A DNA stretch of 33,026 nucleotides from Bacteroidales bacterium (GTDB lineage: Bacteria > Bacteroidota > Bacteroidia > Bacteroidales > P3): the NCBI GenBank assembly GCA_016283745.1, contig JAEENM010000153.1, positions 1-33,026 on the forward strand. Reading direction: 5' to 3'. Numbering within the stretch: the first letter of the stretch is position 1; each line of letters opens with the position of its first letter. Positions 21,662 to 29,787 of the stretch are shown piece after piece. The position numbers were made by a program, and so were the translations under genes. The notes below the pieces were generated by a model. It made no database searches. It was given only the letters and a program-made list of their open reading frames with translations, and was not told the DNA's origin.

Positions 21662-22516
21662 CTATTTTTTTAGATAACCGATTTTTGCACCGATTTTTAT
21701 GAAAATATTTCCGAAGGGCAGTGTCCCGTTTGTTCGGCTTGATTCATCGAAGTAAGTCCATTCCTTGTATGGCTTGTACAATCTGTCCACTGGCATGATG
21801 TATCTCTCGTATCCTGCGCTTATTTCGAAATGATATATTGAAATACCGATACTCGTGGAAAAATAGGGAGCTCCGAACCATTCATCGGTCCATTCTCTGA
21901 GGCATAAGTTATATCCTCCTTCAATCTCTAAAAAAGGCACAATTTTTTCATTGATTGGATAGGTGATTTTTGTTATTCCGAATGCGGAAAAATGCCATTG
22001 GGGAATTTTGTCGTAATATTCTTTGAAGGTTGTATCAAACATCTCATAACCTTTTTCGGCTATGTTGTCTGGAAATAGAGTCGTTCCCAATCCGGCACCA
22101 ATAAATACATAATCACTAAATTGAGGACCTATTGCTACTTTCAATGGTTTTATTGAATATAGAGAATGTTTTTTGTTGTAGGATACTGAACTTTCAATAT
22201 ATGCGTGAAATGTAGTGCCTGAGATATATGGCCGTTCACCATTATTGCGTTTTTCTTTTTTCTTGTTTTGCTCAATATCCTCTTCTGGTTCTATATCGCT
22301 TTCATAAATAACGGATTTCACATCCTTGGTGGAGATTGTGATAATTGGTGAGTTGGGTTTTCCGTACACTTTGTATCGTATCACGCTTGGTGATACATCG
22401 ATTATTTCAGCCTGTATATGGCGTGAATCCTTTGTTACAATCACATCCTGTGAATATGCGGCCATACAGAGACATATAAAGAATAAAATAGCAACAATCC
22501 GTTGTATTTTTCTCAT
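21662..22516 (-). CDS. Putative outer-membrane protein, AT-rich gene
   Basis: The 284-residue protein has a signal peptide (RIVAILFFICLCMAAYSQ), then a short domain (DVIVTKDSRHIQAEIIDVSP to KDVKSVIYES) often found at the start of exported Bacteroidetes proteins. After a charged KKKEKRNN linker comes a region with alternating aromatic and polar residues, such as FSTSIGISIYHFEISAGYERY and IFIKIGAKIGYLKK, which looks like a beta barrel. The gene is clearly richer in A and T than its neighbours and lacks a close partner, hinting at a different origin. A -7 box TATTTTTG lies at 22609-22616 on the same strand. Confidence 0.75.
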   Translation of the reverse strand: MRKIQRIVAILFFICLCMAAYSQDVIVTKDSRHIQAEIIDVSPSVIRYKVYGKPNSPIITISTKDVKSVIYESDIEPEEDIEQNKKKEKRNNGERPYISGTTFHAYIESSVSYNKKHSLYSIKPLKVAIGPQFSDYVFIGAGLGTTLFPDNIAEKGYEMFDTTFKEYYDKIPQWHFSAFGITKITYPINEKIVPFLEIEGGYNLCLREWTDEWFGAPYFSTSIGISIYHFEISAGYERYIMPVDRLYKPYKEWTYFDESSRTNGTLPFGNIFIKIGAKIGYLKK

Positions 22517-22608
22517 CTAATATACTTTTTGTATAATAATTATTAAGTTCAATGGTTGATGTTTGTCCATGAAGTTTTAATATATACGATACAATGAAAT
22601 TTTTGTTG

Positions 22609-22616
22609 CAAAAATA
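22609..22616 (-). promoter_or_regulatory. Predicted promoter for the AT-rich outer-membrane protein gene
   Basis: The minus strand reads TATTTTTG followed by CAA, a match to TAnnTTTG, about 92 bases before the ATG at 22516. It implies that this gene is transcribed on its own and is not part of the preceding DUF1287 unit. Confidence 0.45.
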
Positions 22617-22667
22617 TTTAATGCAACGAGTGATATAATGTGAGAGTGTCGGTAGAGGATGTGTGTT

Positions 22668-23285
22668 TTACAGTTTCCCCGCCTTGTATTTGTCGTAAAA
22701 CTCTTTTGGAGAAAGACCTTCCAGCTCGGGACAGCGCCAAGTGTAGTTGCGTATCACCTTGTCCTGCATATACATGGGTTCCACCTCCTGTCCGCAACAG
22801 ATGTTGTGGATTATCACATCGTCCTCAACAAGGATTCCGATGTGCAGCTGTCCGTTGCCGAGATTCCAGACTACGATGTTGCCTTTGCGGTACTTGCCCT
22901 CTTTGTCGTTGCGCAATTGTTTCACCTCGTCGAAATATGCCATCAGGTTTCTCACCCTGCGGTGGTCGATGTTGGTGTTGGTGGGCTGTTTCTTGGCTTT
23001 GCGGAACTCGTAAATGCTTTTCTGCAAATCCCAGTTGAAAGCCTTTCGGAAAGCCCTGACAACTACGTCGGTGCAGACTCCGATTTTTGGCGGTACATCA
23101 CCGTTGGGGTAGGGAATTTGTCGGTACGAAGGGTCGTAAACAACTGTGTTGTCGGCAAGATTCTTTGCGCTGTCGGCCAGGATGTTAGGAGCCTGCCAGC
23201 ATTTGACGTTGGACGGAAGTTGGGCAAAAGTGTTGCCAAAACTCACAACCATTCCGAACAAAACGATTGTAACGATTTTTCTCAT
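22668..23285 (-). CDS. DUF1287 (YijF-like) exported protein
   Basis: The 205-residue protein has a signal peptide (KIVTIVLFGMVVSFGNTFAQ) and the DUF1287 core: VVYDPSYRQIPYPNGDVPP, GVCTDVVVRAFRKAF with Cys71, and GNGQLHIGILVED with His148. These Cys and His positions suggest a papain/NlpC-like active site, which is an inference from the family fold. It probably acts in the periplasm. It follows the WbqC-like gene by 13 bases, in a unit that starts at 24340. Confidence 0.85.
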   Translation of the reverse strand: MRKIVTIVLFGMVVSFGNTFAQLPSNVKCWQAPNILADSAKNLADNTVVYDPSYRQIPYPNGDVPPKIGVCTDVVVRAFRKAFNWDLQKSIYEFRKAKKQPTNTNIDHRRVRNLMAYFDEVKQLRNDKEGKYRKGNIVVWNLGNGQLHIGILVEDDVIIHNICCGQEVEPMYMQDKVIRNYTWRCPELEGLSPKEFYDKYKAGKL

Positions 23286-23298
23286 AAAGTATTATCAA

Positions 23299-23925
23299 TT
23301 AAAGGTTTGTGAAAGCGTTTTCAGCTTCTTTCAGATATTGCCGGCTTTCGGGACCGAGGTTGAAAAGCAAGTCGAGGACTCCCACCTCGCCCGCAAAGCC
23401 GTATCTTTCTTCGAAAACCTGAGGGTAGGGGGGGAGGTCGATTTTCTCTTTTGCCTTGGGTGAGAAGATATTGCGGTAGTCGTCCGTAGCCTCGGCAGAC
23501 GAGATGAAGTCGGTGGTAAGGCTTGTGGAAGTGCTGATTTTCAGTTTCTTGATAAGGAACTGAAGGATGTCCATATTTAAGTCGAGCAGGAAGGTGTGGC
23601 CGCCGAAGATGAGTTTGTGGATGTCGTCGGCGTAGTATTGGAAGTAGGGCGAGGCGTTGTATGCCGACTCTATGGCACGCCAGTGCTGCACAGGCCAATT
23701 CTCTTTGCGACAGATGGTTATGTCTTTGGTAAGCGTGTGGTTGCCGTTGGGCTTGGTCACATTCACCGTGAGTGGCAGAAGTCCGTTGGCGGTGTTTATT
23801 ATTGTTCGGTTGCGGTAGGTCTGTTTGGGGTAGGTCTCGCAGGCTTCAATCTGCACATCGGCAAAGCCCGCAAAGGCCGCCATATAAGCCACGGAGGGGA
23901 AATATGCAGTGCTGAAAAGTGCCAT
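23299..23925 (-). CDS. WbqC-like family protein
   Basis: The 208-residue protein begins ALFSTAYFPSVAYMAAFAGF and continues ACETYPKQTYRNRTIINTAN and GLLPLTVNVTKP, the marks of the WbqC-like family. Members are found in O-antigen clusters and elsewhere; their activity is not settled. No signal peptide is seen. Its start is adjacent to the stop of the upstream small gene (a gap of one base), so the two are translationally linked. Confidence 0.85.
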   Translation of the reverse strand: MALFSTAYFPSVAYMAAFAGFADVQIEACETYPKQTYRNRTIINTANGLLPLTVNVTKPNGNHTLTKDITICRKENWPVQHWRAIESAYNASPYFQYYADDIHKLIFGGHTFLLDLNMDILQFLIKKLKISTSTSLTTDFISSAEATDDYRNIFSPKAKEKIDLPPYPQVFEERYGFAGEVGVLDLLFNLGPESRQYLKEAENAFTNL

Positions 23926-23926
23926 G

Positions 23927-24340
23927 CTATTTGCCTATGGATATGGAAACCAGACGGTTGTCGGCAAAGAAAAGGTCGATGTTGCCTTCGCCGAAGGAGA
24001 CGCGGCGTTCGCCCCAAGCCTCCGTCTCAATGTCCTGTTCGTAGTACTTGTTGGCCACGAGCAGACTCACCACCTCGCGTTCTGAGCGACCTAAAATCTT
24101 CTCTCCGAAGAGCGTTGCGTTGGCATTGTATATGTCGATGCAGTTCAGCGTTTTGTCATCGCCCTCGAAGAAAAAAGTCATCTCCAGCTCGTCGTAGTGC
24201 GCTACTTTCAGGGCTTCGCCGAAACCGTTGTCAATGTCCTCGTATTCAGTGGGTTGTCCCAAAAGGGTTTCGGTCTCGGCGGTGGTCATTCCGAAACGCA
24301 CGCCGCCAATACCTTGTTTTATAAGTATTTCCAAATCCAT
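23927..24340 (-). CDS. Small cytoplasmic protein of unknown function
   Basis: The 137-residue protein starts MDLEILIKQGIGGVRFGMTT and has a pattern of short strands and helices (MTTAETETLLGQPTEYEDID, ELEMTFFFEGDDKTLNCIDI, NIDLFFADNRLVSISIGK). The RFGMTxxExxxLLGxP stretch resembles the start of SmpA/OmlA-like and related small domains, but no export signal is seen. It opens the unit that contains the WbqC-like and DUF1287 genes. A hairpin with arms AACGCA and TGCGTT lies just upstream at 24375-24391. Confidence 0.75.
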   Translation of the reverse strand: MDLEILIKQGIGGVRFGMTTAETETLLGQPTEYEDIDNGFGEALKVAHYDELEMTFFFEGDDKTLNCIDIYNANATLFGEKILGRSEREVVSLLVANKYYEQDIETEAWGERRVSFGEGNIDLFFADNRLVSISIGK

Positions 24341-24427
24341 AAGGTGCTTTTTTGTGGTGAAATGTAAAGTTATAACGCAGGCTTTGCGTTAAAATTGTGC
24401 AAAGTGGCTTTTTTAACTTTTTGTTTG

Positions 24428-25177
24428 TTAAAAAGCGGCTCCGTCATACTCTACTTCGGTGAGAAACAATGCTTTAGCTGGTAGCGAGGTACCGGCGCTA
24501 CAGCGGTCCTTGCTGTCGATGATGCGTTGCAGGTCGTCAAGGGTGGTCTTGCCGCGTCCCACGTCGATAAGCGTTCCTGCTATAGCCCGCACCATATTGC
24601 GCAGAAAGCGGTTGGCTTTGATGGTGAAGACCAGCTCGTCGCCTGTGCGTTCCCAATGGGCGTACGTCACGTTGCAGATGTTGGTGGCGGTCTGGGTGTG
24701 CAGTTTGGAGAAGGAGGTGAAGTCGTGCTCGCCCAGCAGCATCTCGGCGGCGGTGTTCATCAATTTTTCGTCGAGGGCCACATACACGCGGTGCGTGAAA
24801 TCTTTGCCGAAAGGCTGTTTCTGCTCCGACACGTGGTATTGGTATGTTCGTGCCGTGGCGCTGAAACGGGCGTGCAGGTCGTCGGGAACCGGGAAAATAC
24901 CGAAAATCAGTATCTCTTCGGGCAGGAAGGCGTTAAGTTTGAAGGTGAGTTGCTTGAGCTGCGCTTCGTCGAATTTCTGCGGGGTGTCGAAATGAGCGTA
25001 GAAATCTTTGGCGTGGACACCAGTATCGGTGCGGCCGCAGCCTACTATGTTGAGCTCTTCGCCGCACAGTTTGCCGAGGGCGTACTCCAGAGTCTGTTGC
25101 ACACTGTCGGCGTTGGGCTGTATCTGCCAGCCGTGGAATGGGGTGCCGTTGTATGCAAGATGCATGAAATAGCGCAT
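24428..25177 (-). CDS. truA: tRNA pseudouridine(38-40) synthase TruA
   Basis: TruA turns uridine into pseudouridine at positions 38-40 in the anticodon arm of many tRNAs. The 249-residue product has the catalytic Asp51 in GCGRTDTGVHA, the N-terminal AYNGTPFHGWQIQPN, and the conserved FLRNMVRAIAGTLIDVGRG. The length is normal. It begins 17 bases after the TonB-like gene and ends the exbB-exbD-tonB-truA series. Confidence 0.96.
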   Translation of the reverse strand: MRYFMHLAYNGTPFHGWQIQPNADSVQQTLEYALGKLCGEELNIVGCGRTDTGVHAKDFYAHFDTPQKFDEAQLKQLTFKLNAFLPEEILIFGIFPVPDDLHARFSATARTYQYHVSEQKQPFGKDFTHRVYVALDEKLMNTAAEMLLGEHDFTSFSKLHTQTATNICNVTYAHWERTGDELVFTIKANRFLRNMVRAIAGTLIDVGRGKTTLDDLQRIIDSKDRCSAGTSLPAKALFLTEVEYDGAAF

Positions 25178-25194
25178 GGCGAAATGCTTTTGCG

Positions 25195-25983
25195 TCAGCT
25201 CGATTTACGGAAATAGTAGGTGATGGTGCCTGTTTGCAGCTCGGTGGCGTTGGGGTCGGGGCTGAATTTGGATTTAAGAGCTGCGTTCTCGGCCTGTCGT
25301 TTCAGTGCGGCGTCGGTGATGGTAGAGTTGGCCGTGGCTTCGGCGCGGGTAACAATGCCGTCGCGGTTAACCCATATTTTCACCACCACGTTACCTTGCT
25401 GGTTGGAGTTGTAGCTGGGTTCGGGCAGTGCTTTGGCGGTACGTCCTTTCAGCGACCATCCTGTGCCGCCTTTGCCGGGGATTCCGTCGTAGCGGTTGCT
25501 GTTGGGGTCGCCGCCGGCCTTGCCTTGATTGCCGGGACCGTAGGTGGCTCCTTGGCTGCCGCCCTGTTGGTTGGTCTTTTTACTGCCCGGGAACAGGGCT
25601 TTTTTGTTTATATCGGGTTGTTTGTTGGTAGGCTCGGGGGTGGGTTCCACCTTGGTTTCCTTGGTCTCTTTCTGTTTTTCTTTCTTTGTAAGGGAGACGC
25701 TTTCCTGTGTTTTTTGAGTGCTGATGTTTTCGGCCACTGTCTGCGGATGTGGGGGAGTGGTAGGGTGCGGTGTTGGGTTCTCGGTAGGTTCGGGTTCTGG
25801 GTTGTTGCCGAAACCGAAGTCGTTGTCGCCAAGGTTCACCTCAACGCCGCGTTCTTCGGGAGGTGGGTTTAGTTTTGTTGTAAACTCCAAAAGTGCGCAA
25901 ACACCTATCAGCAGAGCTATGGGCAGTATTGTGCCAATAGCGGCTTTGATTTGGTCTTGACGATTTTCTTTAGGAGCTTGCAT
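25195..25983 (-). CDS. TonB family energy transducer
   Basis: The 262-residue protein has one membrane helix near the N-terminus (about residues 15-30: IGTILPIALLIGVCALLEFT), then a long Pro-, Thr- and Lys-rich region (residues 45-150) that would span the periplasm, and a C-terminal domain (NVVVKIWVNRDGIVTRAEAT and KSKFSPDP) similar to TonB. It would pass energy from ExbB-ExbD to outer-membrane receptors. The gene follows exbD by 12 bases. The domain is a little unlike classical TonB and a TolA-like role cannot be excluded. Confidence 0.9.
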   Translation of the reverse strand: MQAPKENRQDQIKAAIGTILPIALLIGVCALLEFTTKLNPPPEERGVEVNLGDNDFGFGNNPEPEPTENPTPHPTTPPHPQTVAENISTQKTQESVSLTKKEKQKETKETKVEPTPEPTNKQPDINKKALFPGSKKTNQQGGSQGATYGPGNQGKAGGDPNSNRYDGIPGKGGTGWSLKGRTAKALPEPSYNSNQQGNVVVKIWVNRDGIVTRAEATANSTITDAALKRQAENAALKSKFSPDPNATELQTGTITYYFRKSS

Positions 25984-25995
25984 TAGTCTAAGGAA

Positions 25996-26427
25996 TTATT
26001 GTTTTTGTGGGCTTGTGGCCAATATCACTTTGTGTTGCGATCCTGTGCGTTCATTGATGGCATTTACGGCGTCTATCACATTAACGACATACTGTACGGG
26101 CACCGTTTTGTCGGAGCGTAGCACCACACAGGCGTCTTGAGTCTCGCTGCCTTGGATACTCTCGATGATGCCATTTTCTATCATAGGTTCGAGGCTCTCA
26201 ATAGAGGCGGGCTCTTCGCCAACGTAGAATTCAAAATTTTCGTTGATATATACGGTAACGTTCTGTTTGGCCATCGTTTTGCTGTTGCTCTCGGGCAGAA
26301 GCAGTTTCACGGCGTTGGGACTTATCAGCGTTGATGTTATCATAAAGAAAATCAACAGCAGGAACACGAGGTCCGACATTGTGGAGCTGTTCGACTCAAT
26401 CCGTATTTTGTTCTGACTGCGTATCAT
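25996..26427 (-). CDS. exbD: ExbD/TolR biopolymer transport protein
   Basis: The 143-residue protein has a basic start and one membrane helix at about residues 18-36 (SDLVFLLLIFFMITSTLI) with the conserved Asp19, which takes part in proton movement. The periplasmic part includes QNVTVYINENFEFYVGEEPA and a C-terminal fold typical of the family. It works with ExbB to power TonB. Only one exbD is seen; many Bacteroidetes carry two in a row. It follows exbB by 33 bases. Confidence 0.93.
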   Translation of the reverse strand: MIRSQNKIRIESNSSTMSDLVFLLLIFFMITSTLISPNAVKLLLPESNSKTMAKQNVTVYINENFEFYVGEEPASIESLEPMIENGIIESIQGSETQDACVVLRSDKTVPVQYVVNVIDAVNAINERTGSQHKVILATSPQKQ

Positions 26428-26460
26428 AATCTGTTTGATTAAGGTTTGAAAGTCAAAAAC

Positions 26461-27180
26461 TTACTGTTCGGGTTCGTTGAGCAGGTCCATAAATTCGATG
26501 GTGCGAGCCTCGAGTTGGAACACCACGTTGTTGATGCGGCTTACCAGCAGTGTGTAAAGGAAATAGGCTATGATGCCGACGATAAGACCGCCCACGGTTG
26601 TTACCATGGCTTCGTAGATGCCGCTTGAAAGAAGCTCTATGTCGATGTTGTTGCCGGCTTTAGACATATCAATAAAGGCGGTAATCATACCAGTCACGGT
26701 GCCGAGGAAGCCTATCATGGGTCCGAGGCTGGCCACGGTGGCTATCAGCGACACGCGTTTTTCGAGGTCCGACACCTCCAGACGTCCCACGTTCTCGATG
26801 GAAGTCTGTATGTCGCCCAGCGGACGGCCGAGGCGCGAAAGTCCCGAGTCCACCATGCGTGCTATGGGCGAGTTGGTGGATTTAGCGAGAGCACGTGCAC
26901 CGTCAACATCGCCTTGGTGTATGTAGCTGCGTATGTTGCTCATAAACTGTGCCGAATCCGACTTCAGTGTGCGGTTCAGTGTTAGGTAACGCTCAATAAA
27001 GATGTATATGCACAGAGCCAGAAGTATCAGCAATACCAACATTATCCATCCGCCTTTAAAAGCCAAATCAAGGACGGACATTGTTGTGTCTTTATCAATA
27101 CCGCCATCCCCAATTTGGGATGATGCCTGTGTGACGGACTCTTCTATTCCATTGATTAACAATAAAATACCTTTAAACAT
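26461..27180 (-). CDS. exbB: ExbB/TolQ/MotA proton channel family protein
   Basis: The 239-residue protein has a membrane helix at about residues 45-67 (GGWIMLVLLILLALCIYIFI), a cytoplasmic loop (RSYIHQGDVDGARALAKSTN to LEKRVSLIATVASLGPMIGF) and two more helices, ending near VGGLIVGIIAYFLYTLLVSR. This is the ExbB pattern. The ASLGPMIGFLGTVTGMITAF stretch is the family signature. An ATG at 27081 could be an alternative start that would remove 33 residues. A -7 box lies upstream at 27200-27207. Confidence 0.93.
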   Translation of the reverse strand: MFKGILLLINGIEESVTQASSQIGDGGIDKDTTMSVLDLAFKGGWIMLVLLILLALCIYIFIERYLTLNRTLKSDSAQFMSNIRSYIHQGDVDGARALAKSTNSPIARMVDSGLSRLGRPLGDIQTSIENVGRLEVSDLEKRVSLIATVASLGPMIGFLGTVTGMITAFIDMSKAGNNIDIELLSSGIYEAMVTTVGGLIVGIIAYFLYTLLVSRINNVVFQLEARTIEFMDLLNEPEQ

Positions 27181-27199
27181 ATTTTTTCTATTTTTTTTG

Positions 27200-27207
27200 C
27201 AAAAATA
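27200..27207 (-). promoter_or_regulatory. Predicted promoter of the exbB-exbD-tonB-truA unit
   Basis: The minus strand reads TATTTTTG followed by CAAAA, a match to TAnnTTTG, about 20 bases before the exbB ATG at 27180. A -33 box was not found at the expected place. Confidence 0.5.
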
Positions 27208-27312
27208 ACGTTTCTTTCGTCGTTGTAACGTGCGGGTGTCCGAATTATTTCAACAGCAATATGTTAGTTTTGTGGATGATTCGTATCCTTCATATTAATA
27301 TTTGTAACAAAT

Positions 27313-27348
27313 ATTGTTTTATCCGTAAAAAGTTCGTAACTTTGCAAA
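27313..27348 (+). promoter_or_regulatory. Promoter of the AT-rich secreted protein gene, duplicate of the tig promoter
   Basis: ATTG at 27313-27316 and TAACTTTG at 27337-27344, 20 bases apart, form a Bacteroidetes-type promoter. The 35 bases at 27314-27348 recur before tig at 28163-28197 with a single mismatch. Initiation near 27351 would leave a leader of about 38 nt. Confidence 0.7.
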
Positions 27349-27388
27349 ACATTTGTTACAGTTATAAACTTTACACATAGTAATAAAA

Positions 27389-28087
27389 ATGATGAAAAGA
27401 ATAATAATATCGCTGCTGCTGTTTTTTGTATTTACGATTCCGTTTGTCGGTTGTGCGCAATATGGCGATGGAGTAAAGAATGACCCATCCAGAGAGCAGT
27501 TTGTCAGGCAGTTGGGTTCAATGTATGAAACTAATATCATAGATTTCTTCCCTGACGATTGTTTTAACTTGTCTTCAGAAAACGAATGGGGTTCATATTA
27601 TTCATCATCGTGGGACGATTCAAATGAAAGCAAATTTCGATGTTGTGCATATTATTCAAAAAAAGTGTCGACAGTAACGATGGATAGTTTGGAGGCTCTT
27701 AATTATATAGAGAGATTAAAATACGATGAAACAACATTTACAATAGATGTGCCATATATGAGACATGCAGAATCGTATCGTAACACAATGAAAGATTCGC
27801 TTCAAATTCCTGTAGCCAATATGCGCTATTCCTTTTTTACACTTGGCCAATATAAAGATACTCTGATTATTGATAACAGACAATATATAAATGATAGAGA
27901 GATACTGCCAGAAGACCTTATTGTTTACGTGTTCGAAGCTCGTAATGGTAATTTTTGGAAGAATAAAAAGAAGGCATTAGAAGAGCAAAGACCTGTATTG
28001 TCGGACCATTGGAAACATGGCTATGCAAAAGGTATTGCTGTGTCACGAAATGTGTCTCGTGTTTGTTGGTGGGCTATGGCTTGGTGA
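27389..28087 (+). CDS. Exported protein of unknown function, AT-rich gene
   Basis: The 232-residue protein starts MMKRIIISLLLFFVFTIPFV and has a hydrophobic signal sequence followed by GCAQ; this could be a lipobox (FVGC) or an ordinary signal peptide cut after AQ. The mature part is rich in Tyr, Asn and Asp, with no known domain: for example ENEWGSYYSSSWDDSNESKF and SDHWKHGYAKGIAVSRNVSR. The second ATG at 27392 could be the true start. The gene is much richer in A and T than exbB and tig on either side, and is bounded by near-identical promoter sequences. It may be a recent insertion. Function unknown. Confidence 0.7.
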   Translation: MMKRIIISLLLFFVFTIPFVGCAQYGDGVKNDPSREQFVRQLGSMYETNIIDFFPDDCFNLSSENEWGSYYSSSWDDSNESKFRCCAYYSKKVSTVTMDSLEALNYIERLKYDETTFTIDVPYMRHAESYRNTMKDSLQIPVANMRYSFFTLGQYKDTLIIDNRQYINDREILPEDLIVYVFEARNGNFWKNKKKALEEQRPVLSDHWKHGYAKGIAVSRNVSRVCWWAMAW

Positions 28088-28161
28088 CACGTTTTTTTAC
28101 ATAATTATCGTAATCTTTTTTTTTTGTTTTGTGAACAACTTTTGAATAGCCGTAAAAAAAA

Positions 28162-28197
28162 TTTGTTTTTTCCGTAAAAAGTTCGTAACTTTGCAAA
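28162..28197 (+). promoter_or_regulatory. Promoter of tig
   Basis: TTTG at 28162-28165 and TAACTTTG at 28186-28193 with a 20-base spacer make an excellent Bacteroidetes promoter. The leader to the ATG at 28251 would be about 50 nt. It is the second copy of the 35-base sequence also found at 27314-27348. Confidence 0.75.
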
Positions 28198-28250
28198 TTC
28201 CATTGAAAAGTATATAGTATTAGTAATCACCATTATACAAAAAAAATAAG

Positions 28251-29606
28251 ATGAATATAACAAGAGAAAATGTAAGTGATCTTGAACTTTTGATAAAAGT
28301 TGACATCAACGAAGCCGACTACAGCGAAAAAGTTACCAAAACCCTCAAAGAGTACCGCCAGAAGGCCAATATCCCCGGATTTAGAAAAGGTATGGCTCCT
28401 ATGGGACTGATAAACAGACAGTACAAAGGCGCTGTTGTGGCCGACACCGTTCAGAACACCCTCAACGACGCTCTCTACAAATACATCACCGACGAGAAAC
28501 TCGACCTCATCGGACTGCCCATCTCCAACAACGAAAAGACCGGCACGCTGGATTTCGACCACCAGACCGATTTCACTTTCTATTTCGACGCCGCATTCTT
28601 CCCCAAGATGAACATCGAATGGGACAAAATCGACGCTAAACTGTATCAGGTGAAAGTGGCCGCCAAGGACGTGGAAGAACAGATTGAGTCGGCCTGCCGC
28701 AACTACGGTAAATTCGAAGTCCCTGCCGAAATCACCAACGACAGCGACGCCATATACGGCCGCTATGTGGAACTGGTGAAAGGCGAGAAGAAAGAGGGCG
28801 AGAACGAAAAATATCTCACCTTCGAAGTGGGCAAAATCAAAGACGAAGAGATCAAGCAATCCTTCATGGGCAAGAAAGCCAACGACGTGGTTAAGCTGAA
28901 CGTAAGCAAGGCCTTCGCAGCCGCCGACATCGAGCAGATTTTCCATCTGGCTCCCGCCGACGCCAAGAAATACAAAGCCGAGATAGAACTCACAATCAGC
29001 AGTCTGGCGCACATCACTCCGCACGAGATGAACAAAGAACTGTACGAAAAGATGTACCCGGGTGCCGGCATCACCACCGCCGATCAGTTCAAAAAAGCTA
29101 TCAAGAAAGACATCGAGGAGAGCTACGCCCGCCAGTGCGATATAATGTACGTGAACGATGTTGAGAAATGGCTTCTCGACAATTTCGGTACCGAGCTGCC
29201 CACCAATTTCCTGCAGCGCTACATTGCCGACAGAGGCGAGAAAGACCAGACTTTCGAAGAGGTTGTAAGCAACTGGGAAACCAAGTACCTGCCCTCCATC
29301 AAAGTGGAGATACTTGAAGAGAACCTCGCCAAAGAAGGCAATATCACTCCTTCGCACGCCGACGTGGTGAAAGAGGTGTCGAACATACTGAAACAACGCG
29401 ACATAAAGAAAGAAGAGGAGAGCGACGAGGATTATGAGAAACGTATCTCTGAGATGGCCGAAACCATCGCCAAAGACCGTCAGAACGTGGAACAGATCTA
29501 CGGCCGTCTGCGCGGTGAGATGATGTTCAAACTCTTCAGCGAAAAGGCTAAACCCGAGACCGAGAAAATCACCATCAAGGAATTTGTGGAGAAAGCCCGC
29601 GGCTAA
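28251..29606 (+). CDS. tig: Trigger factor (ribosome-associated chaperone)
   Basis: Trigger factor binds near the ribosome exit and guards new chains. The 451-residue product has the ribosome-binding loop PGFRKGMAP with Phe44 to Gly47 (consensus GFRxxKxP), a middle domain in the position of the peptidyl-prolyl isomerase (about residues 150-245) that is diverged, as usual in Bacteroidetes, and a helical C-terminal domain (LYEKMYPGAGITTADQFKKA onwards). The codon use is strongly biased, as expected for an abundant protein. It is a single-gene unit with its own promoter and terminator. Confidence 0.96.
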   Translation: MNITRENVSDLELLIKVDINEADYSEKVTKTLKEYRQKANIPGFRKGMAPMGLINRQYKGAVVADTVQNTLNDALYKYITDEKLDLIGLPISNNEKTGTLDFDHQTDFTFYFDAAFFPKMNIEWDKIDAKLYQVKVAAKDVEEQIESACRNYGKFEVPAEITNDSDAIYGRYVELVKGEKKEGENEKYLTFEVGKIKDEEIKQSFMGKKANDVVKLNVSKAFAAADIEQIFHLAPADAKKYKAEIELTISSLAHITPHEMNKELYEKMYPGAGITTADQFKKAIKKDIEESYARQCDIMYVNDVEKWLLDNFGTELPTNFLQRYIADRGEKDQTFEEVVSNWETKYLPSIKVEILEENLAKEGNITPSHADVVKEVSNILKQRDIKKEEESDEDYEKRISEMAETIAKDRQNVEQIYGRLRGEMMFKLFSEKAKPETEKITIKEFVEKARG

Positions 29607-29633
29607 GTTTGCAGAACAAAAAAACAGCATAAT

Positions 29634-29664
29634 GGCGGATTGTAAGACGGTCCGCCTTTTTTTT
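29634..29664 (+). terminator. Rho-independent terminator of tig
   Basis: GGCGGA at 29634-29639 pairs with TCCGCC at 29651-29656 across an 11-base loop, followed by eight T at 29657-29664. It lies 27 bases after the tig stop codon. Confidence 0.88.
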
Positions 29665-29709
29665 GTGCTAAAAAACGGCTCGATATTCGGAAAATCCAAA
29701 TAAAAAACG

Positions 29710-29717
29710 TATATTTG
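29710..29717 (+). promoter_or_regulatory. Predicted promoter of the T9SS transglutaminase-like gene
   Basis: TATATTTG, followed by CA, matches TAnnTTTG and lies about 70 bases before the ATG at 29788. A TTCG at 29686-29689, 20 bases upstream, is an imperfect -33 box. Confidence 0.55.
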
Positions 29718-29787
29718 CAGTTCCTTTCGTAGTTGAAACGAAGGCTGAAAAGAGATATAAAACATTAAAAAATAAACAATTATAAAA

